NCBI GenBank assembly: GCA_051001995.1
Contig: JBPCMT010000177.1
Coordinates: 1-7,318 of the forward strand
Direction: 5' to 3'
DNA: 7,318 nucleotides
Source of the DNA: CAWEHQ01 sp051001995
Lineage (GTDB): Bacteria; Actinomycetota; Thermoleophilia; Solirubrobacterales; Thermoleophilaceae
The notes under the pieces were generated by a model that worked only from the letters and a program-made list of their open reading frames with translations, ran no database searches and was not told the DNA's origin. A program made the position numbers and the translations under genes. Shown in pieces: positions 1 through 5,803 of this stretch (its first letter is position 1; the number at the start of each line of letters is the position of its first letter).

Positions 1-479
1 ACGATCAGGCAGGTGACGGTGCGCTCCGCCAGGGCGATGCGCACGGCGCGGTCGACAAGGTGGCGCATCTGCCCCGGGTCGGTGGCCATGTGAACGTACT
101 CGTGCGCCACGTCCTTGAAGAGCGAGATCAGGTCGACCTCCTGCTGGTAGTGGCCGCCGAGCCCGGTCTGGGCCTGCTGGCCGACGATCGCCACGACCGG
201 CTGGTGGTCGAGCTTCGCGTCGTAGAGGCCGTTCAGGAGGTGGATCGCTCCGGGCCCGGAGGTCGCGATGCACACGCCCACCTCGCCAGTGAACTTCGCG
301 TGTGCGCAGGCCATGAACGCGGACATCTCCTCGTGCCGGACGCGGACAAGCTCGAGCCGATCCTCGGCACGGTCGAGCGCACCCATCAACCCGTTGATCC
401 CGTCGCCGGGGTAGCCGTAGATGCGCTCCACGCCCCAGTCCGAGAGGCGGTTCACGAGGTAGTCGGCGACCGTGGCCAT
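1..479 (-). CDS. Thiamine-diphosphate-dependent enzyme, pyruvate oxidase/acetolactate synthase family (N-terminal part, runs off the window)
   Basis: About 159 N-terminal residues of a ThDP enzyme are visible; the C-terminus lies beyond base 1. The ATG at 479-477 is the only sensible start, because an in-frame TGA lies four codons upstream. Seen in the sequence: a YGYPGDGINGL segment (about residues 21-31), RHEEMSAFMA with the likely cofactor-activating Glu50, TSGPGAIHLLNGLYDAK, and GQQAQTGLGGHYQQEVD followed by LFKDVAHEYV. These are hallmarks of the PYR (N-terminal) domain of the family. The HEE and HYQQEVD wording resembles pyruvate oxidase/PoxB-like and generic 'ThDP-requiring' proteins more than biosynthetic acetolactate synthase. 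Such enzymes decarboxylate 2-oxo acids such as pyruvate in the cytoplasm or at the membrane. The FAD-binding middle domain and the ThDP-binding domain are not visible, so the exact reaction cannot be decided. No clear SD precedes the start. The LysR gene lies upstream on the same strand, 235 bp away. Confidence 0.9.
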   Translation of the reverse strand, partial: MATVADYLVNRLSDWGVERIYGYPGDGINGLMGALDRAEDRLELVRVRHEEMSAFMACAHAKFTGEVGVCIATSGPGAIHLLNGLYDAKLDHQPVVAIVGQQAQTGLGGHYQQEVDLISLFKDVAHEYVHMATDPGQMRHLVDRAVRIALAERTVTCLI

Positions 480-614
480 CGGGGTTCGTCAGTCGCCGCC
501 GCGGGCGCTCATCGCTCGAGCCCGGAGTACGCCACGCCGATCGTCACGGCGACACCGTAGTCGGTGGCAGCCCGGCTGAGTGGGTGGCGTTCACGGGGAG
601 CATTTCGCAGGCGT

Positions 615-645
615 GGCTCGAGCACGGGAGGGTCGTGCTCGAGCC
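615..645. repeat. Perfect 12-bp inverted repeat with 7-nt loop
   Basis: The arm GGCTCGAGCACG (615-626) is followed by a 7-base loop and its exact reverse complement (634-645). Transcription from the LysR gene (minus strand) would produce a very stable hairpin 70-100 bases after the LysR stop codon. No T-run follows on either strand, so it is not a classical intrinsic terminator. It could be a U-less terminator of the kind proposed for high-GC actinobacteria, an operator, or an RNA processing or stability element. Confidence 0.6.
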
Positions 646-665
646 GGACGATCATTCTCGTGCTC

Positions 666-680
666 GTGGCGAGCCGCCAC
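666..680. repeat. Second short hairpin, 5-bp stem and 5-nt loop
   Basis: GTGGC (666-670), loop GAGCC and GCCAC (676-680) form a small perfect stem 20 bases from the larger 615-645 hairpin. It lies between the LysR stop codon and that hairpin in the minus-strand transcript. Alone it could be chance in GC-rich DNA. As a tandem pair with 615-645 it is a plausible transcription-ending or mRNA-stabilising structure. Confidence 0.35.
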
Positions 681-714
681 AAGCAACGATGGCTGACGGC
701 GATGTGAGCACGGC

Positions 715-1704
715 TTACCGGGGGCGCGGGACGGACGCCAGAGGAACGCCGTTTGAGCTCGGAGCCCCGATCGCGGTGTTCGGGCCGCGGGTCTCCGTGA
801 GCGCGGTGAGGATCTTGAGCATGGCCCGGCTGGCCGAAGATCGATGGGCCTTCGCGGGCACCGCCGTCTTCACGTACCTAACGGGAGCTGTCTCCATCGG
901 TCGCGCGACCAAGCCTTCGCGCAGCCAGCCGAGGGCCAGACGCGGCATCAGGGTGAGGCCGTGGCCGATCGATACGAGAGCTTGGAGAGCTTCGAAACCG
1001 GTCGCACGGCAGCAGCTCAGCTCCGGGTGCGCCCCCGCCTCGCTCCAGGCCTTCTCGAGATCGCGATGCCAGGGGGCGGCTACGAGGATTCGCTCGTCGC
1101 TCAACCGGTCGACCGAGATGACGTGCTCGACCGCGAGCTCGTGATCCGCCGGTAGGACGAGCAGGTACGGATCCTCGAAGAGGAGCACGGTCTCTACCCG
1201 CGCGTCTCGCGACACCGTCGCGCCGCGGTAATCGATGCCCGCAGGCCATTCGTCGAACTCGAAGATTACGGCGAGGTCGAGCTCGCCCGCGGCGAGCGCA
1301 GCGACGCTTTCGTAGGGCTCCCCATCACTGAAGGTTCGCTCGGAGTCGGGATGGCGCTCCCCAAAGATCCGAAACGCCTCGGCCGCGAACGCCCCGGTCG
1401 CGCTCGAGAACGATCCGAACCGAAGCCGGCCGTCGCAGAGGCCCCCCATGACGTCGAGGTCCGCCTCGGCTTGCGCGAGTTGCGCAGTGACTGCTTCGGC
1501 GTGCTGACGCAGAACGCGACCAGCATCGGTCAACTGCACGCCACGAGCGCCGCGCTCGAAGAGCAGCACCCTCGTCGCGCGCTCGAGCGCACACATCTGC
1601 TGCGAGACCGCGGACGGGGTGAAGGAGAGGGCCTCCGCGGCAGCGGCGAAGCTCCCCCTCCGACCGACTTCCAGGAGCATCTCCAGGCGCCGAACGTCGA
1701 GCAT
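715..1704 (-). CDS. LysR-type transcriptional regulator
   Basis: A complete 329-residue regulator, slightly longer than the usual 290-320 of the family. The N-terminal winged helix-turn-helix is clear: MLDVRRLEMLLEVGRRGSFA, then AAEALSFTPSAVSQQ as the recognition part, then LFERGARGVQLTDAGRVL (residues 1 to about 65). A linker helix and a periplasmic-binding-protein-like effector domain follow from about residue 90 (RFGSFSSATGAF, GELDLAVIFEF, LVSIGHGLTLMPRLA). The ATG at 1704 is chosen because MLDVRRLE is the typical family start and AGGAAG lies four bases upstream. An in-frame ATG at 1719 would add only five residues. The effector is unknown. It starts 44 bp after the response-regulator stop on the same strand, so the two may be co-transcribed. 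Its target could be the downstream ThDP enzyme, though LysR proteins more often control a divergent gene. The last 25 or so residues are Pro/Ser/Arg-rich and look like an unstructured tail. Confidence 0.93.
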   Translation of the reverse strand: MLDVRRLEMLLEVGRRGSFAAAAEALSFTPSAVSQQMCALERATRVLLFERGARGVQLTDAGRVLRQHAEAVTAQLAQAEADLDVMGGLCDGRLRFGSFSSATGAFAAEAFRIFGERHPDSERTFSDGEPYESVAALAAGELDLAVIFEFDEWPAGIDYRGATVSRDARVETVLLFEDPYLLVLPADHELAVEHVISVDRLSDERILVAAPWHRDLEKAWSEAGAHPELSCCRATGFEALQALVSIGHGLTLMPRLALGWLREGLVARPMETAPVRYVKTAVPAKAHRSSASRAMLKILTALTETRGPNTAIGAPSSNGVPLASVPRPR

Positions 1705-1708
1705 GCCG

Positions 1709-1714
1709 CTTCCT
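1709..1714 (-). promoter_or_regulatory. Ribosome binding site of the LysR gene
   Basis: On the minus strand AGGAAG stands four bases before the ATG at 1704. It favours this start over the in-frame ATG at 1719, which has no comparable site. Confidence 0.6.
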
Positions 1715-1748
1715 ATCATTGGCCTAACTGCCGACCGGTCGCAGCCGG

Positions 1749-2450
1749 CTAGGGCTGGAACCGGTAGCCGACGCCCCACACCGTCTGAAGCCGCTCGGGC
1801 CGCGACGGATCGGCCTCGATCTTCGACCTCAGGCGGCGCATGTGCACGGTCACGGTCGAGGTGTCGGTGTAGAAGGAGTACTGCCAGACGGCGTCCATCA
1901 GCTGGTCGCGCGAGAAGACCTGGCTCGGGTGGCGCGCCAGGAAGAGCAGGAGGTCGTACTCGCGGACGGTGAGCTGCGCCTCCTCGCCGCCGACGGTCAC
2001 GCGCCGCCCCATCGGGTCGATCAGGAGGTCGTCGAACTCGAGCGGCTGCTCGCGCTCCGGCGAGCTGTCGATCCGGCGCAGGACCGCGTCGACACGGGCG
2101 ACGAGCTCCGCCGGCGAGAACGGCTTGGCCACGTAGTCGTCGGCGCCGAGCCTCAGCCCGATCACGCGGTCGGTGGGCTCGCCCTTCGCCGTCAGCAGGA
2201 TGATCGGGCTCCGCTCACCCTGTCGATCGCGCATCCGGCGCATCACCTCGAGCCCGTCGATCCCCGGCAGCATGATGTCGAGCACCACCAGGTCGGGCTG
2301 CTCGTCCTCGGCGAGCCGCAGCGCCTCGCGCCCGTCCCCCGCCACGAGCGTGGCGTACCCGGCGCGCTCCAGGTAGCGGCACACGACCTCGGCGATCGTC
2401 GGCTCGTCGTCCACGACGAGCACCGAACCGCGGCTGTGGCCGTTGTCCAT
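1749..2450 (-). CDS. OmpR/PhoB-family two-component response regulator
   Basis: A complete 233-residue regulator. The receiver domain (about residues 8-122) shows acidic Asp14/Asp15, the phospho-acceptor Asp58 in VVLDIMLPGIDG, Thr87 in LLTAK and Lys109 in YVAKPFSPAEL, so all catalytic positions are intact. The C-terminal winged-helix DNA-binding domain (about 137-233) shows LTVREYDLLLFLARHP, VFSRDQLMDAVW, TVTVHMRRLRSKIE and the closing VWGVGYRF. It should bind direct-repeat operators as a phosphorylated dimer. No sensor kinase gene lies in this window, so it is an orphan here; a kinase could be encoded elsewhere. The start is the first ATG directly before the receiver domain; the SD is weak. 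The gene is divergent from egtB, and the LysR gene follows 44 bp downstream. Resemblance to MtrA/PhoP/KdpE-type regulators is general only, so no symbol is given. Confidence 0.95.
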   Translation of the reverse strand: MDNGHSRGSVLVVDDEPTIAEVVCRYLERAGYATLVAGDGREALRLAEDEQPDLVVLDIMLPGIDGLEVMRRMRDRQGERSPIILLTAKGEPTDRVIGLRLGADDYVAKPFSPAELVARVDAVLRRIDSSPEREQPLEFDDLLIDPMGRRVTVGGEEAQLTVREYDLLLFLARHPSQVFSRDQLMDAVWQYSFYTDTSTVTVHMRRLRSKIEADPSRPERLQTVWGVGYRFQP

Positions 2451-2572
2451 CGCATCCGAAGTCTCGCACCGTGCCCGCGGCGCGCCATTACGAGTCTGAG
2501 ACGGAACCCCCGAGCACGGGCTCGGTGATCCTCCCGGGCGGGCGATTCGAAGTACGGTTGGTACCTCGCCTC
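2451..2572. promoter_or_regulatory. Divergent control region between the response-regulator gene and egtB
   Basis: This short stretch should hold both divergent promoters. It is visibly less GC-rich at third positions (read in the egtB frame: GAA, GTA, TTG, GTA, CCT) than the gene that follows, which supports non-coding status. It carries a TAnnnT hexamer (TACGGT, 2553-2558, plus strand). An imperfect inverted repeat overlaps it: CGAAGTAC (2548-2555) pairs with GTACCTCG (2561-2568), with one mismatch and a five-base spacer. If egtB instead starts at the GTG at 2471, only 20 bp separate the genes, which is too little for two promoters. Confidence 0.4.
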
Positions 2573-3904
2573 GTGAGCCCGGCCCAAGCCGAAACACTGC
2601 CCCCTGGAGGGGTTGATGCGCTGCGCAGGGAGCGGTACCGCGGCCTCCTGGCCGAGGCGCGTGAGCGGACGCTGCGGATCGTCGCGCCCGTGTCCGAGGC
2701 GGACATGAACCGCGTGCACGACCCGCTGTTGAGCCCGCTCGTCTGGGACCTCGGCCACATCGCCGCGTACGAGGAGCTGTGGGCGTGCCGGCGGGTGGGA
2801 GGGCTCGAGCCGCTGCACCCGGAGCTCGCCGAGGTCTACGACGCTGCCGAGACGCCACGCCCGGCGCGCGGCGACACCCCGTACCTCCGCCTCGACGAGG
2901 CGCTCGAGTTCATGGACGCGGTCAGAGAGCGCACGCTCGTCGTGCTGGCCGCTAGCGACGTGTCCGACGGCTCCGGTCGGCTCAGCCGCGTGGGCTTCGT
3001 GTGGGAGATGCTGGTCCAGCACGAGCACCAGCACAACGAGACGATGCTCCAGACGCTGAGGCTCGCCGAGGCGGGCGTCTACCGTCCGCGGGCGCGGCCG
3101 ATGCCGGCGCCGCACGACGCGGGCGGACCCGCGACGGTCCGTGTCGAGGCCGGCGTGTTCCCGCTCGGGGCCGGTCCGGAGCGGTTCGCCTACGACAACG
3201 AGGTGCCCCAGCACGAGGTGTCGCTGGCCGCGTTCGAGCTGGACCGCACGGCGGTGACCAACGGCGCGTTTCGCGAGTTCGTCGACGATGGCGGCTACCA
3301 CGAGCGTGAGTGCTGGAGCGAGGCGGGCTGGGCCTGGCGCGGCGAGGCCGGCGTGGAGCGTCCGCTGTACTGGACCGACGACGGCCGCGAGCGGATCTTC
3401 CACCGGACCGAGCCGCTGGCCGACGAGCTGCCGGTGATGCACGTCTCCTGGTTCGAGGCGGACGCCTACGCGCGCTGGCGGGGCAGGCGCCTTCCCACCG
3501 AGGCCGAGTGGGAGAAGGCCGCGTCGTGGGCCCCCCGGGCCGATGCCAAGCGGCGCTTCCCGTGGGGCGACGACCCTCCGAGGCGCACGCGCGCGAACCT
3601 CGACCAGACCGGGTTCCGCCCCGCCCCCGTCGATGCCCACCGCGAGGGCGCGTCGGCGTATGGAGCGCTCGGGTTGGTCGGCGACGCGTGGGAGTGGACC
3701 GCGAGCGACTTCGGTCCCTACCCCGGCTTTGAGGCGTTCCCCTACCGCGAGTACTCGGAGGTCTTCTTCGGCTCGGGCTACAAGGTGCTGCGTGGCGGCT
3801 CCTGGGCGACGAGGGCTCACACGATCCGAAACACCTTCCGCAACTGGGACCTGCCCGGCCGCCGTCAGATCCACGCCGGCTTTCGCTGCGCGGCCGACGG
3901 GTGA
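2573..3904 (+). CDS. egtB: Ergothioneine biosynthesis protein EgtB, iron-dependent sulfoxide synthase
   Basis: EgtB uses O2 and non-haem iron to join hercynine to a thiol donor, forming the sulfoxide precursor of ergothioneine in the cytoplasm. Numbering here starts at GTG 2573 (443 aa). The N-terminal DinB-like domain shows the iron ligands: His62 in WDLGHIA, and His150 and His154 in QHEHQHNETMLQ. The C-terminal FGE-sulfatase domain shows VTNGAFREFV, HVSWFEADAYARWRGRRLPT, EAEWEKAA, WEWTASDF, GYKVLRGGSW and FRNWDLPGRRQIHAGFRC. Arg96 and Arg99 (RPAR), Asp426 and Arg430 (RNWDLPGR) match the residues I recall as binding gamma-glutamylcysteine in the Mycobacterium thermoresistibile enzyme, suggesting that donor. 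The start is uncertain. GTG 2573 is the nearest accepted in-frame start before the conserved ARERTL helix. GTG 2471 would give 477 aa from atypical codons. CTG 2621 would give 427 aa and is preceded by GGAGGGG; my recollection is that the M. smegmatis protein is about 428 aa. egtD follows after 13 bp, so they are surely one operon. Confidence 0.95.
   Translation: MSPAQAETLPPGGVDALRRERYRGLLAEARERTLRIVAPVSEADMNRVHDPLLSPLVWDLGHIAAYEELWACRRVGGLEPLHPELAEVYDAAETPRPARGDTPYLRLDEALEFMDAVRERTLVVLAASDVSDGSGRLSRVGFVWEMLVQHEHQHNETMLQTLRLAEAGVYRPRARPMPAPHDAGGPATVRVEAGVFPLGAGPERFAYDNEVPQHEVSLAAFELDRTAVTNGAFREFVDDGGYHERECWSEAGWAWRGEAGVERPLYWTDDGRERIFHRTEPLADELPVMHVSWFEADAYARWRGRRLPTEAEWEKAASWAPRADAKRRFPWGDDPPRRTRANLDQTGFRPAPVDAHREGASAYGALGLVGDAWEWTASDFGPYPGFEAFPYREYSEVFFGSGYKVLRGGSWATRAHTIRNTFRNWDLPGRRQIHAGFRCAADG
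2606..2612 (+). promoter_or_regulatory. Strong Shine-Dalgarno GGAGGGG inside the 5' part of the egtB frame
   Basis: GGAGGGG lies eight bases before an in-frame CTG (2621) and three bases before an out-of-frame ATG (2616-2618). It is the strongest SD near the egtB start. The ATG frame runs only 30 codons, to a TGA at 2706-2708. This element suggests that the true initiation point is here rather than at an upstream GTG, through CTG initiation or after loss of one base following the ATG. Confidence 0.45.
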
Positions 3905-3917
3905 CCCCGCGATAGCG

Positions 3918-4910
3918 ATGCACGACACGCTCGCCGAGCCAGACGTGCAGGTCGAGTCTTTCCTCACCGGCGACGGCCTCGACGCGATGGTCCGCGACGT
4001 GAGCGAGGGGCTGCGGCGCCCGCTCAAGGAGCTGCCGCCGAAGTACTTCTACGACGCGCGCGGCTCCGAGCTCTTCGACAGGATCACCCAGCTTCCGGCG
4101 TACTACCCGACGCGCTGCGAGCGGGCGCTCCTGAACCGTCACGCGCCGGAGATCGTCAGGGCGACCGCGGCGGAGGAGCTGGTCGAGCTCGGGTCGGGCA
4201 CGGCCTCGAAGACGCGCGCGCTCCTCTACGCGATGGTCGGCGCCGGCACGCTCCGCCGCTACGTGCCGTTCGACGTCGATGAGACGGTCGTCGAGCGCAG
4301 CGCCCGCGAGCTGACGGAGCTCTATCCGGGCCTGGCCGTGCACGGCGTGGTGGGCGACTTCGAGCGCCACCTGGGCGAGCTACCCGCCGGCGATCGCCGG
4401 CTCGTCGCGTTCCTCGGCGGGACGCTCGGGAACCTCCATCCGGTGGAGCGCGCCGAGTTCCTCGCGCGCATCCGGGCGCTGCTCGGGACCGAGAGCCGCT
4501 TCCTCGTCGGTGTGGGCCTGGTCTGCGAGCGTGCGACGATGGAGGCCGCCTACGACGATCCGGAGGGCGTCACGGCGGAGTTCAACCGCAACGTCCTGCG
4601 CGTCCTGAACGCGGCGCTCGGGGCCGACTTCGACCCGGAGGCCTTCGATCACGTGGCGTTCTTCGACCCGGAGCCGTCGTGGATCGAGATGCGGCTGCGG
4701 TCGCGGCGCACTCAGCGGGTCTCGATCCCGGGCGCCGGCATCGACGTGGACCTGGCCGCCGGCGAGGACATCAGGACCGAGGTCAGCGCCAAGTTCACCG
4801 AGGCGGGCTTCGAGCGGGAGCTCGCGACCGCCGGCATGCGGCTCGAGTCGTTCATGACCGATACCGGCGGTCGCTTCGGACTCGCGCTGGCGGCGCCCTC
4901 GTACTCGTAA
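3918..4910 (+). CDS. egtD: L-histidine N-alpha-methyltransferase EgtD
   Basis: EgtD transfers three methyl groups from S-adenosylmethionine to histidine, giving hercynine, the substrate of EgtB. The 330-residue product is close to the mycobacterial enzyme (about 320). Family motifs run in order: LPPKYFYDARGSELFDRIT (38-56), PAYYPTRCE (60-68), the SAM-binding ELGSGTASKTRALL (90-103), PFDVDETV, GDFERHL (146-152), FLGGTLGNL (165-173, with the histidine-site Asn172), YDDPEGVTAEFNRNVL (212-227, Tyr212) and TEVSAKF (287-293, with Glu288 and Ser290 of the imidazole pocket). One difference stands out: where the mycobacterial protein as I recall it reads GTDLVKD, this one reads GVGLVCE (198-204). The ATG at 3918 is 13 bp after the egtB stop and has no clear SD, so translation probably depends on ribosomes leaving egtB. 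No egtA, egtC or egtE lies alongside. Confidence 0.97.
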   Translation: MHDTLAEPDVQVESFLTGDGLDAMVRDVSEGLRRPLKELPPKYFYDARGSELFDRITQLPAYYPTRCERALLNRHAPEIVRATAAEELVELGSGTASKTRALLYAMVGAGTLRRYVPFDVDETVVERSARELTELYPGLAVHGVVGDFERHLGELPAGDRRLVAFLGGTLGNLHPVERAEFLARIRALLGTESRFLVGVGLVCERATMEAAYDDPEGVTAEFNRNVLRVLNAALGADFDPEAFDHVAFFDPEPSWIEMRLRSRRTQRVSIPGAGIDVDLAAGEDIRTEVSAKFTEAGFERELATAGMRLESFMTDTGGRFGLALAAPSYS

Positions 4911-4945
4911 GGCAACGGCAAGCTCCGCTTTAGGCGGAGGCAACG
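4911..4945 (+). repeat. Small hairpin flanked by 7-bp direct repeats between egtD and the murein endopeptidase gene
   Basis: Directly after the egtD stop, GGCAACG (4911-4917) is repeated at 4939-4945. Between them CTCCGC (4923-4928) and GCGGAG (4934-4939) form a six-bp stem with a five-base loop. No T-run follows. It could be a weak terminator or an intercistronic processing or stability element separating egtBD from the next gene. It is too short for a known riboswitch fold. Confidence 0.35.
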
Positions 4946-4953
4946 AGTGCGCT

Positions 4954-4958
4954 GGAGG
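4954..4958 (+). promoter_or_regulatory. Ribosome binding site of the murein endopeptidase gene
   Basis: GGAGG stands eight bases before the ATG at 4967. This is good spacing and it decides the start of the gene. Confidence 0.65.
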
Positions 4959-4966
4959 ATTGGGCC

Positions 4967-5803
4967 ATGGAGTCAGGGCGTCCAAACGGTCGCGCGAGCG
5001 CGCGCGGCATCGCGGCGGTGGCCGTTCTGTGTGCGGCGATCGCCGCCGTCACGCTCGCCCTGGCCTCGGCGTTGACCGGCGGCGAGAAAGTGGGCGACGC
5101 CTCGAGCGCGAGCGCGGGCGATGCCGTGGGCTCGCGGGCGGCCACGGGTCGTCTCGCCGAGCCGCCCCGTCTCGCCGAGCCGCCGCGCGACGCGCCGCGA
5201 GCCGCCCCGGCGGACAAGCGTCGCAACGACCGACCCGCGCGCGCGGCGATCAACCGCTGGCCCGAGCCCCGGTGGCGCGACTCGGCCGCGCTCGGAGTCC
5301 CGGAGGGAGGGCGGCTCGCGCGCGGCGTGAGGTTCCCGCGCGAGGGGCGGCACTTCTTCACCTGGGACCCGGTCGAGCGCGAGTCTCCCAACCGCCCGTG
5401 GCGGCGATGGGGGACCGACGACCTGGTCAGGATCGTGCTCGACGTGCTCGCCGACCACCGGCGCGCCTACCCGCGCGCGCCGCGGCTCGGCGTCGGCGAC
5501 CTGAGCCGCCCCCACGGAGGCGACTTCGGCGCCCAGTACGGGATCGTGGGCCATGCCTCGCACCAGAACGGGCTCGACGCGGACATCTACTACCCGCTCG
5601 AGAGCGGCGAAGAGCGGGCTCCGCTGTCCGTCGACGAGGTGGCGCTGCGCCTGTCGCAGGACCTGGTCGACCGCTTCGTCGCCGCGGGCGCGGAGAAGGT
5701 CTTCGTGGGTCCCGCCACCGGGCTGACGGGGCCGTCCGAGGTCGTGCAGGCCATCCCCTACCACGACAACCACCTGCACTTGCGGATTCCGGATCCGGGG
5801 TAG
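4967..5803 (+). CDS. Membrane-anchored or secreted murein endopeptidase, MepA (peptidase M74, LAS) type
   Basis: A complete 278-residue protein predicted to cut peptidoglycan cross-links outside the membrane. Residues 1-13 are basic, and 14-37 form one hydrophobic alpha-helix rich in Ala/Val/Leu, acting as a signal peptide or anchor; there is no lipobox cysteine. Residues 40-105 are a low-complexity Ala/Pro/Arg linker with a tandem RLAEPP pair. The catalytic domain (about 115-278) shows GVGDLSRPHGG (175-185), HASHQNGLDADIYYP (196-210; predicted zinc ligands His199 and Asp206) and HDNHLHLRI (266-274; His269 and His271). This HxxxxxxD plus HxH layout is the LAS metallopeptidase signature, and the GDLS...SHQ wording matches penicillin-insensitive murein endopeptidase MepA. 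Bond specificity is inferred from the family only. It lies 56 bp after egtD on the same strand, so read-through is possible, and it converges with the sugar dehydrogenase gene 42 bp away. Confidence 0.88.
   Translation: MESGRPNGRASARGIAAVAVLCAAIAAVTLALASALTGGEKVGDASSASAGDAVGSRAATGRLAEPPRLAEPPRDAPRAAPADKRRNDRPARAAINRWPEPRWRDSAALGVPEGGRLARGVRFPREGRHFFTWDPVERESPNRPWRRWGTDDLVRIVLDVLADHRRAYPRAPRLGVGDLSRPHGGDFGAQYGIVGHASHQNGLDADIYYPLESGEERAPLSVDEVALRLSQDLVDRFVAAGAEKVFVGPATGLTGPSEVVQAIPYHDNHLHLRIPDPG
5150..5185 (+). repeat. 18-bp tandem duplication in the linker of the murein endopeptidase gene
   Basis: Two adjacent 18-base units (5150-5167 and 5168-5185) differ at one base, the last. They encode RLAEPP-RLAEPP, followed by a degenerate RDAPR. 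This is an in-frame duplication that lengthens the disordered linker without harming the catalytic domain. It may vary in copy number between strains. Confidence 0.8.

Larger units (their letters stand above)
480..714. other. Intergenic region between the LysR gene and the ThDP-enzyme gene
   Basis: This 235-bp stretch holds no convincing gene. Open frames through it lack recognisable protein features and conflict with the flanking genes. It must contain any promoter for the ThDP-enzyme gene on the minus strand. A weak TAnnnT hexamer (minus-strand TACGGT, at 554-559) is present, but I see no convincing -35. It also contains the two hairpins listed separately. Confidence 0.5.

Noticed and set aside
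60..1144. Plus-strand open frames at 60-560 and 584-1144
   Set aside because: They lie opposite or between the ThDP-enzyme and LysR genes. Their products are compositionally odd and match no family, and they would start inside sequence explained by the minus strand.
2616..2708. A 30-codon leader peptide (ATG 2616, ending in TGA overlapping an in-frame ATG at 2705) coupled to egtB
   Set aside because: Starting EgtB at 2705 would remove a conserved N-terminal helix (ARERTL) and the product is Arg/Ser-rich noise. The ATG is better explained by a mis-set egtB start or a one-base deletion, so it is discussed only under that finding.
2243..4370. Very long minus-strand open frames opposite egtB and egtD (594 codons at 2243-4027 and 462 codons at 2982-4370)
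   Set aside because: They are mirror images of GC-rich coding sequence. Their translations are Arg/Pro/Ala-rich with no family motif, while the plus strand encodes unmistakable EgtB and EgtD.
4911..4966. A riboswitch (for example c-di-AMP type, known upstream of some actinobacterial wall-hydrolase genes) before the murein endopeptidase gene
   Set aside because: The spacer is only 56 bases and holds one small hairpin. It is too short for that fold and none of its conserved elements are visible.
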